From Planctomycetales bacterium (lineage in GTDB: Bacteria > 4484-113): a DNA stretch of 64,000 nucleotides. A program made the translations under genes and the position numbers. Shown one piece after another: positions 55,977-61,913 of this stretch. The notes beneath the pieces are model-generated. The model was given only the letters and a program-made list of their open reading frames with translations. It did no database searches and had not been told where the DNA came from. Within the stretch, counting starts at the first letter, position 1, and every line of letters starts with the position of its first letter. The stretch is from positions 1 to 64,000 of the forward strand of contig JAUWGS010000011.1 of the NCBI GenBank assembly GCA_030606285.1. Reading direction: 5' to 3'.

Positions 55977-56423
55977 TCAGGGGTCGTCTGCGGGTGCTGC
56001 GGCGAACGAGCGGAGGAAGGCGATGTAGGCGTCAGGCAGGCGGAAGTTCGTTGCGCCCTCCACAATCTTTTCCAGGTAGCCTGCACGCGGCGGGCCGGGC
56101 GCGTCGCCGCCTTCGCTTTCGTCAATGTAGGTTACGCATTTAACTTCGCCGCGCTCGGGCAGCTCCACATCTACCATCCGGCGGCGGTACCAATCCGGCA
56201 CGCCTTCATAGCCGTCGAGCGCTTTCAGGTGCTCGTCGGTTAGCTCCCATGCCACTCCCTGGACGCTGCCCGCTTCCTCAACGACGATGGTAGCGACGCC
56301 GCGCGAATTGATTAGAAATCGCCAGCCGCGCAGCAGCCCGGTGGCGACGAACTTCGCGCCCGGGCAGCGCTGCTCCATCTGCCGGGAGAGCATATTCGAG
56401 CCGTATGCGAAGTAGAGCGCCAC
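55977..56423 (-). CDS. Gamma-glutamylcyclotransferase/AIG2-like protein
   Basis: 148 residues. Opens with FAYGSNML, the glycine-rich substrate loop of the GGCT fold. LRGWRFLINSRGVATIV and VWELTDEHLKALDGYEGVPDWYRR follow, with Glu in the catalytic place. Probably acts on gamma-glutamyl or gamma-glutamylamine compounds. It converges on the restriction-modification gene with a 24-base gap. Confidence 0.9.
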   Translation of the reverse strand: MALYFAYGSNMLSRQMEQRCPGAKFVATGLLRGWRFLINSRGVATIVVEEAGSVQGVAWELTDEHLKALDGYEGVPDWYRRRMVDVELPERGEVKCVTYIDESEGGDAPGPPRAGYLEKIVEGATNFRLPDAYIAFLRSFAAAPADDP

Positions 56424-56447
56424 AGTGTGAGTTTAGCATGAGCCATG

Positions 56448-57206
56448 CTAAGGATATTGAACGCTTGCTGGCCATCTAAACTGCCACACGTTGAACTTCC
56501 TTTCACGCACGCGGGTTCCACTAGTCAGAACCGGCCTGCCCAACTTGGATTCGAGTGCCTTTACAAACTGGAACTTCGCAGTATCTTTGGAAAAACCTAC
56601 ATTAGCAGCTCTTGTTGCCCCTGCCAGTACATCTGCCAGTTGCAGTAAACGATAACGCTTGGAGTTGACCTCGGACACACTTATGACCTGAGGGTGGCCA
56701 GAATTCGCTGTACATCTTTTCTTAAGGTAGGAATTACAGACCGATATAAGAGTGGGTATCCGTCTAGGATCAGCCCACGGCTTCTGGTCAAGCCATACCT
56801 TGAAAGTATCTTCCGGCATGGTCCATTTGAGAGACTCCAGGTCTAACTTTATATTGCGAGTGAGAAAGAAGTAGTAGAGCTTGTAAAATCCGAGCTGATA
56901 GCTGCCCGTGTTGAATTTCTGAATGAACCGTCTGTAATCGGATGAACTCGTATCAGCGACCAAGCACCTGAAAGCAACATGCTTGCTTGCGAAAAACCAG
57001 CCTAAAAGGGCTTCATATCTATCAATGTTCGACCAGCAGATTTTCCTCCATTTCAGTTCGCCGAGAAGTCCCGAAGTGGTAGCCAGCTGATCTAAGCCCC
57101 GCTCCGCTTGTTCGCGAAACTTGCCCGGTACCCACAAGCTGCCGTATGCAAGGGAATCACTTGACTCGGGCACACCACTTTCATCGGCAAGTATATGAAT
57201 ACGCAT
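56448..57206 (-). CDS. DUF3800-domain protein
   Basis: 252 residues from the ATG at 57206. Starts MRIHILADESGVPESSDS, the DxSG-type opening of DUF3800, with LADTSSSDYRRFI and VNSKRYRLLQLADVLAGA later, the latter matching the conserved LQxADxxAG end. The family is thought to have an RNase H-like fold but its activity is not established. The start codon is only 15 bases after the tRNA-like element, with no ribosome-binding site in between. AT-richer than neighbours, so probably acquired. Confidence 0.85.
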   Translation of the reverse strand: MRIHILADESGVPESSDSLAYGSLWVPGKFREQAERGLDQLATTSGLLGELKWRKICWSNIDRYEALLGWFFASKHVAFRCLVADTSSSDYRRFIQKFNTGSYQLGFYKLYYFFLTRNIKLDLESLKWTMPEDTFKVWLDQKPWADPRRIPTLISVCNSYLKKRCTANSGHPQVISVSEVNSKRYRLLQLADVLAGATRAANVGFSKDTAKFQFVKALESKLGRPVLTSGTRVRERKFNVWQFRWPASVQYP

Positions 57207-57221
57207 AGTCACTGGCACAAT

Positions 57222-57289
57222 TGGAGGCGGGGGGAGTCGAACCCCCAAGCTTCAGTTTTGGAGACTGTGCTTGTCACCGGACCGCCCCC
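57222..57289 (-). tRNA. tRNA-Trp-like element (anticodon CCA) with reduced D arm
   Basis: Minus strand: acceptor GGGGGCG/CGCCTCC (7 pairs, one G-T), T arm GGGGG-TTCGACT-CCCCC, discriminator A at 222, anticodon loop CTCCAAA on a 4-bp stem (CAGT/ACTG, with an A-A mismatch as fifth pair). Positions 8-26 span only 14 bases instead of about 19; at best a 3-bp D stem GTC/GAC with loop CGGT forms. Total 68 bases, so it is a degenerate tRNA, a pseudo-tRNA or a mimic. A TATAAT box (57307-57302) lies about 13 bases upstream. Bases 57275-57260 are exactly complementary to the 5' end of the small RNA upstream. Confidence 0.55.
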
Positions 57290-57301
57290 GCGTGCTCCTT
57301 C

Positions 57302-57307
57302 ATTATA
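57302..57307 (-). promoter_or_regulatory. -10 box of the tRNA-Trp-like element
   Basis: TATAAT on the minus strand, directly after the T-run of the upstream terminator. Predicted start near 57295, 6 bases before the acceptor stem. Confidence 0.5.
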
Positions 57308-57310
57308 TAG

Positions 57311-57333
57311 AAAAAGGGCACCTTTCGGTGCCC
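57311..57333 (-). terminator. Intrinsic terminator of the candidate small RNA
   Basis: A 7-bp stem GGGCACC/GGTGCCC with a GAAA loop (minus strand) followed by TTTTTC, a textbook Rho-independent terminator. It stands between the candidate small RNA and the tRNA-like element, so the two would be separate transcripts. Confidence 0.8.
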
Positions 57334-57373
57334 TCCTGAAGCCTGTCCGCATAAAGCGACAAGCACAGTCTCC
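57311..57373 (-). ncRNA. Candidate small RNA complementary to the tRNA-Trp-like element
   Basis: TATAAT (57385-57380) predicts a start at 57373, and the terminator ends it at 57311, about 63 bases. The first 16 bases (GGAGACTGTGCTTGTC) are the exact reverse complement of 57275-57260, covering the D and anticodon arms of the tRNA-like element up to the second anticodon base. CTTGTCGC can also pair with GCGGACAGG in the RNA itself (one bulge), so self-folding and antisense pairing would compete. No known RNA family is recognised. Confidence 0.5.
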
Positions 57374-57579
57374 GCAAATATTATAACACAAATCTGGGAT
57401 TCCGGGGAATATATTCGACTTCCCAAGAGGTATTCGCGACTTGCAGTAGAAATTAAAGCGGAGTCTGATTCTCCGAGTACATCGAGCTTCGCGAGCAGAT
57501 CTGAGACCGGAGTGATCTGGAGTCGGATGACGGGGCCGAGCTGCTGGAGATTATCCTGGCGATAGTGGATCGAAGGCAT

Positions 57580-57840
57580 TTATGGCTGGATGAGTAGCGA
57601 GGTTATTGTTACCGGCTCTTCTTCTTCGGTAATCAGCTTAACGAGAAAGGGCACGTTTCCAAGCCGCAAGTAGCCTTCTTTAACGGCGTCCTTACGGGAA
57701 TTGAAGATCCCAAGGAGCTCGTCACCTTTTATCAAAACATATCGGCCTTCAGCTTTCACCAGAAGGTCGGGCTTGTGCTCTTCGAAGTATTTTATCTCGC
57801 AACCGAATACGTCGTTGACGCTTTCTCCCGAAATATCCAC
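57580..57840 (-). CDS. Small conserved-looking protein, unknown function
   Basis: 86 residues from a GTG at 57840. IKYFEEHKPDLLVKAEGRYVLIKGDELLGIFNSRKDAVKEG has the look of the small proteins that begin with a helix and a GKYVxIKG strand and are often found alone. No motif for catalysis. A TATAAT box (57855-57850) lies 10 bases before the GTG, so the mRNA would have almost no leader. It is divergent from ybaB. Confidence 0.7.
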   Translation of the reverse strand: MDISGESVNDVFGCEIKYFEEHKPDLLVKAEGRYVLIKGDELLGIFNSRKDAVKEGYLRLGNVPFLVKLITEEEEPVTITSLLIQP

Positions 57841-57887
57841 CGTGTTTTGATTATAACAGATTGCCCTGCCTGCCACTGCGCCTGTGC

Positions 57888-57893
57888 TAAAAT
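57888..57893 (+). promoter_or_regulatory. Extended -10 box of ybaB
   Basis: TAAAAT preceded by TGTGC, 11 bases before the ybaB ATG; the leader would be about 4 bases. Confidence 0.5.
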
Positions 57894-57903
57894 CCCTGAC
57901 GCG

Positions 57904-58260
57904 ATGAAAATGGACATGAACAAGCTGTTGGCCGACATGCAGAAAATGCAAAAGCAGGTGCAGGAGCGGATTCAGGAGATTGAGCAGGAACTCTCTGCCG
58001 AGACCGTCGTAGGCAGCGCAGGCGGCGGGCTGGTTGAGATCGAGCTGAACGGCCACCGCGAGCTTGTGCGCGTGAGCGTGAAACCTGAAGCGCTCGAAGA
58101 TGCGAGCGAGAACATCGAGAACCTGGAGGACCTCGTCTACGCCGCGCTAAACTCCGCGCTTACGCAGGCGCGCGAGCTTTACGAGCGCAAAATGAGCGAG
58201 GCCACCGGCGGAATGGACCTGGGAGGTCTTATGGGAGACCTGCCACACGGTATCGGCTAA
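57904..58260 (+). CDS. ybaB: YbaB/EbfC nucleoid-associated protein
   Basis: 118 residues. DNA-binding dimer; MNKLLADMQKMQKQVQERIQEIEQELSAE and VVGSAGGGLVEIELNGHRELVRVSV are hallmarks. As in many bacteria it is followed directly by recR (19-base gap). It starts after a TAAAAT box with virtually no leader. Confidence 0.94.
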   Translation: MKMDMNKLLADMQKMQKQVQERIQEIEQELSAETVVGSAGGGLVEIELNGHRELVRVSVKPEALEDASENIENLEDLVYAALNSALTQARELYERKMSEATGGMDLGGLMGDLPHGIG

Positions 58261-58279
58261 CAGACGCACGGAGCGGACA

Positions 58280-58900
58280 ATGCTGCCAGAAGCGCTGAGC
58301 CAACTGATACAGCTTCTCTCCCAGCTTCCCGGCCTGGGACCGCGCAGTGCGCAGCGCATCGCGCTCTACCTCCTGGAGCAGGACGAGGCTTACCTCAAGC
58401 AGCTTGCGGAAAGCATCGGCGCTGCAAAGAACATGGTAGAGGTCTGCCCCCGCTGTGGCGGCTTCTCCGCCGGCGGGAAGTGCGCGTTCTGCGCCGATGA
58501 GTCGCGGGATTCCTCGCTACTTTGCGTGGTCGCGGACCCGCTGGACATCTACCCCATTGAGAGCACCGGCGGCTTTAACGGCTATTACTTCGTCCTCGGC
58601 GGGCTGGTGGATCCGCTTAAGGGAAGGATGCTGGAAAGCCTGCGGACGCCGGAACTGAGGGCGCGGCTCAATGAGGGCGGGATCAAGGAAGTTCTGCTGG
58701 CGCTGGATTTCTCGTTCGAAGGCGAAGCCACATCAACGGTGCTGGTCGAGGAACTGGGCACCGAGGGCGTCAAGTTCACCCGGCTGGCGCGCGGGCTTCC
58801 GGTTGGCGCGGAGATAGACTACGCTGACGAAGACACGCTGAGCCAGGCGTTGAAGTACCGCCGCGAAATCGAGCCGGCTGGAGAACACCCGGATGAGTGA
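58280..58900 (+). CDS. recR: Recombination protein RecR
   Basis: 206 residues. Helix-hairpin-helix (LSQLPGLGPRSAQRIALYLL), Cys4 zinc finger (CPRCGGFSAGGKCAFC at about 54-69) and a Toprim domain (LLCVVADPLDIYPIESTGGFNGYYFVLGG). Works with RecF and RecO in gap repair. Overlaps lipA by 8 bases. Confidence 0.96.
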   Translation: MLPEALSQLIQLLSQLPGLGPRSAQRIALYLLEQDEAYLKQLAESIGAAKNMVEVCPRCGGFSAGGKCAFCADESRDSSLLCVVADPLDIYPIESTGGFNGYYFVLGGLVDPLKGRMLESLRTPELRARLNEGGIKEVLLALDFSFEGEATSTVLVEELGTEGVKFTRLARGLPVGAEIDYADEDTLSQALKYRREIEPAGEHPDE

Positions 58901-59774
58901 GCAGCCGCGCAGGCCGCACTGGCTGCGCGTCAAAGCCCTTGATCCAAAAACCCGCAAGCTGATGTCGCGGACGCTCGCGGGGCTGCATACGGTGTGCGAG
59001 GAGGCGAACTGCCCCAACATCGGCGAGTGTTTCACGCGCGGCACGGCGACTTTCATGATTATGGGGGATATCTGCACGCGCAACTGCGCCTTTTGCATGG
59101 TGGAGCACGGGGAGCCGGAGCCGCTTGATCCGGGAGAACCGGCTAGGCTGGCTGACGCAGCCGCAAAGCTCATGCTCAAGCATGTTGTCGTGACAAGCGT
59201 CACCAGGGATGACTTGACCGACGGAGGCGCGGCGCACTTTGTCGCGTGCACCGAGGAGCTGCGACGCCTGGAGCCTGCGCCTTCGGTGGAATTACTTACG
59301 CCCGACTTCATGGGCGACCCGGACGCGCTGGAGACGGTGCTGGCGGCGCGGCCAGAGGTCTTCAACCACAACGTTGAGACTGTCCCGCGCCTGTACGCCA
59401 AGGTACGGCCGGAGGCTGATTACGGAAGGTCGGTCGGCGTCCTGGCACAGGCCTGCCGTTTTGCCCCAATGGAAAACAGCCCCAGGACGCTCGTAAAGAG
59501 CGGACTGATGGTCGGGCTGGGCGAGACGTTCGACGAGGTTGTGGTGGTCCTGGGCGATCTGCGCAAGGCGGGCGTTGATCTAGTGACCATCGGGCAGTAC
59601 CTAAAGCCCCGGAGCGCAGGCGGGCATTGCGACGTGGCGCGCTACGTCGAGCCGGCGGAGTTTGAGGCCTACTCGGAGATTGCCCGTGATATGGGCTTTG
59701 CCGGTGTCGCCAGCGGCCCGCTCGTGCGCAGCTCGTATCGCGCAGGGGAGCAGTTCGGGAAAGCCAGGTCGTAG
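58893..59774 (+). CDS. lipA: Lipoyl synthase LipA
   Basis: 293 residues. Radical-SAM enzyme inserting two sulfurs into octanoyl groups on lipoyl domains. The auxiliary-cluster cysteines are in CEEANCPNIGEC, the radical-SAM cluster in CTRNCAFC, and the C-terminal serine in GPLVRSSYRAGEQ. It overlaps recR; a free-standing lipoyl domain, its possible substrate, is 1.3 kb away on the other strand. Confidence 0.96.
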   Translation: MSEQPRRPHWLRVKALDPKTRKLMSRTLAGLHTVCEEANCPNIGECFTRGTATFMIMGDICTRNCAFCMVEHGEPEPLDPGEPARLADAAAKLMLKHVVVTSVTRDDLTDGGAAHFVACTEELRRLEPAPSVELLTPDFMGDPDALETVLAARPEVFNHNVETVPRLYAKVRPEADYGRSVGVLAQACRFAPMENSPRTLVKSGLMVGLGETFDEVVVVLGDLRKAGVDLVTIGQYLKPRSAGGHCDVARYVEPAEFEAYSEIARDMGFAGVASGPLVRSSYRAGEQFGKARS

Positions 59775-59787
59775 CTTGCAGAGGTTC

Positions 59788-61134
59788 TCAATCGAAGAAC
59801 GGCAAGGGATTTTCCGGCGGCGCAAGGCGCTCAACGCCCCTCATGTATCTTTGCAGCGGTTCGGGCACCGCTACCGACCCGTCTTCGAGCTGGTTGTTCT
59901 CCAGCAGCGCAATCACGATTCGCGGCAGCGCCAGGCCGGACGCGTTGAGCATATGCACGAACTCGGGCTTGGCCTTTGCATCGCGCCTGAAACGGATGTT
60001 TGCGCGGCGCGCCTGGAAGTCGCTGGTGTTAGAGGCCGAACTCACCTCCAGCCATTCGCCTGAGACAGCGGAGTACACATCCAAGTCATAGGTCTTCGCC
60101 GAAGCGAACGTCATATCGCCCGTCGGCAGCAGCACGCGGCGGTACGGCAGCTCCAGCAGCTCAAGGATATGCTCCGCTTCCCCGGTCATCCGTTCCAGCG
60201 CGTCGTCGCTTTCCTCGGGCGCGCAGAGCACGACCAGCTCAACCTTGTCGAACTCGTGCACGCGCCTGAGCCCCCGCGCTTCGTGGCCGTAGTGCCCGGC
60301 TTCGACCCGCCAGCACGGGGTGTACGCTACGAGCTTTACCGGAAGCGCGTCCGGCGGCAGTATGCAGCCGCCATAGTAGTTGCATACCGGCACTTCCGCC
60401 GTCGGAATAAGGTAGTAATCGGGCTGCCCGCCGGGGTCGTGCACCACCTGCTCCAGCGGCGTGAACACGTGGTACATCTCCTCCTTGAACTTCGGGAGCT
60501 GTCCGGTGCCGTACGGCGCTTCGGGCTTGACTATGAAGGGCGGGCGCATTTCCCGGTAGCCGTGCTCGCTGATGTGGACATCAAGCATCAGATTTATCAG
60601 CGCGCGCTGGAGTTCCGCGCCCAGGCCAACATAGAACTGGAAGCCTGAACCCGAGATGCGCCCCGCCGCCGCGAAGTCAACCAAGTTCAGACTCGCAGCG
60701 AGTTCCACATGGTCCTTGCCTTTGAACGCCAGGCTGCGCTGCTCGCCGTGCTCCTTAATTAGCTGCCGTGCATCCTCGCCGCCCACAGGAACCGAATCGT
60801 CCGGCAGGTTGGGCAGCGTGCCTAGCAGGCTGATGCGCTCGTCCTGAAGGGCGTTGAAGCGCGCCTCGACTGCGGCGGTTTTTTCGTTTACGGCCTTGAC
60901 GGACTCCTTCTTCTCGTCCGCCTGCGCCGCATCTCCGGCCTGCATCAGCTTGCCAATTTCTTTGGATAGCTCCTTGCGTTCGCGCCGGAGATCGTCCAGC
61001 TCGACCTGAGTCTTGCGCTCTTCGGTGTCGAGTTCAAAAATCCGGTCGACGACGGCGGGATACTCCTCGCCGCGCGTGGCGAGCTTCGCTTTGACGAGTT
61101 CCGGATCGTCGCGCAGCTTTTTTCTATCCAGCAT
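59788..61134 (-). CDS. serS: Seryl-tRNA synthetase
   Basis: 448 residues. N-terminal coiled-coil arm that grips the tRNA-Ser variable arm (about 30-110), class II core with motif 2 TPCWRVEAGHYGHEARGLRRVHEFDKVELV and motif 3 LNASGLALPRIVIALLENNQ. The start overlaps the lipoyl-domain gene by 11 bases. It converges on lipA with a 13-base gap. A tRNA-Ser gene is in this window at 34.4 kb. Confidence 0.95.
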   Translation of the reverse strand: MLDRKKLRDDPELVKAKLATRGEEYPAVVDRIFELDTEERKTQVELDDLRRERKELSKEIGKLMQAGDAAQADEKKESVKAVNEKTAAVEARFNALQDERISLLGTLPNLPDDSVPVGGEDARQLIKEHGEQRSLAFKGKDHVELAASLNLVDFAAAGRISGSGFQFYVGLGAELQRALINLMLDVHISEHGYREMRPPFIVKPEAPYGTGQLPKFKEEMYHVFTPLEQVVHDPGGQPDYYLIPTAEVPVCNYYGGCILPPDALPVKLVAYTPCWRVEAGHYGHEARGLRRVHEFDKVELVVLCAPEESDDALERMTGEAEHILELLELPYRRVLLPTGDMTFASAKTYDLDVYSAVSGEWLEVSSASNTSDFQARRANIRFRRDAKAKPEFVHMLNASGLALPRIVIALLENNQLEDGSVAVPEPLQRYMRGVERLAPPENPLPFFD

Positions 61135-61375
61135 AGATGTATCCCAGCAAGTCCCCTTCTTTCACCGCACCTTCGGTCACCAGCGTTTCACCTAGCACAC
61201 CCGACGCTTCGGCCTCGAAGACCACTGAAGCCTTATCCGCTTCCACCTCAAACAGCTCGTCGCCCTTAGACACCTTGGCGCCCGGCTCGATCAGCCATGC
61301 ACCGAACGCAATCTCGTCGCTTTTCATGCCGATTGGGAGAAGTGTAATGGGTATGCGTTCCACATCCGGCTCCAA
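61124..61375 (-). CDS. Free-standing lipoyl/biotinyl carrier domain
   Basis: 83 residues, a complete carrier fold and nothing else. The modified lysine is K48 in EVEADKASVVFEAEASG; DKA is typical of lipoylated E2 domains rather than the biotin MKM. In larger complexes this domain is part of an E2; here it stands alone, 14 bases after a free B12-binding protein and overlapping serS by 11 bases. It may serve a glycine-cleavage-like or 2-oxoacid system encoded elsewhere. Confidence 0.9.
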   Translation of the reverse strand: MEPDVERIPITLLPIGMKSDEIAFGAWLIEPGAKVSKGDELFEVEADKASVVFEAEASGVLGETLVTEGAVKEGDLLGYIYAG

Positions 61376-61389
61376 TAGCCGCTTCCAGC

Positions 61390-61842
61390 CTACGCGCCTG
61401 AGGCGGCCTCGTCACGCTGCGCCACCAGCGTGCGGATCGTCTCGATGATACTGTCGGTGGGCGTTCCCGGCCCCATTACCGATGCGACGCCGGCGTCCAG
61501 AAGAGTGGACACGTCGTCTTCTGGGATGATGCCACCAGCCATCACGATAATGTCCGAGGCACCGTGTTCTTTCAGCAGCTGCATCACTCGCGGGACGAGC
61601 GCCATATGCGCACCTGAGAGAATGGAGAGCGCACAGACATCGGCGTCCTCCTGCACGCAGGTGTTCACTATGTCTTCTGGCGTCTGGTGCAGGCCGGTAT
61701 ACACGACCTCCATCCCCGCATCGCGCAGCGCACGCGCTATCACGCGAGCGCCCCGGTCGTGCCCGTCAAGCCCCGGCTTGGCGACGACCACGCGGATAAT
61801 CTTCCGGGATTTGCCCTTCGCAGTATGCTCAGCGACCATCAC
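61390..61842 (-). CDS. Cobalamin-binding protein, methylmalonyl-CoA mutase C-terminal type
   Basis: 150 residues. KPGLDGHDRGARVIARALRDAGMEVVYTG carries the DxHxxG cobalt-ligand motif, followed by SILSGAH and GGIIPEDD, and GPGTPTDSIIETI at the end. It equals the small B12 domain of the mutase as a separate subunit; the catalytic subunit is not in the window. The GTG at 61842 lies 9 bases, and the ATG at 61839 12 bases, after an extended -10 TGCTATAAT (61856-61851). Confidence 0.93.
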   Translation of the reverse strand: MMVAEHTAKGKSRKIIRVVVAKPGLDGHDRGARVIARALRDAGMEVVYTGLHQTPEDIVNTCVQEDADVCALSILSGAHMALVPRVMQLLKEHGASDIIVMAGGIIPEDDVSTLLDAGVASVMGPGTPTDSIIETIRTLVAQRDEAASGA

Positions 61843-61913
61843 AACTTCTGATTATAGCAAAGAGATGCACCAACAGGAGTGCGCAGTGCGTTCTCAGCGC
61901 GTTGCAGGAGACT

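Noticed and set aside
57260-57373. The 16-bp inverted repeat as a tracrRNA, retron or CRISPR part
   Set aside because: There is no Cas protein, reverse transcriptase or repeat array in the window; only the complement to the tRNA-like arm is supported.
57290-57385. T-box riboswitch upstream of the tRNA-like element
   Set aside because: No conserved T-box sequence or specifier-loop layout was seen, and the terminator would end a separate short RNA.
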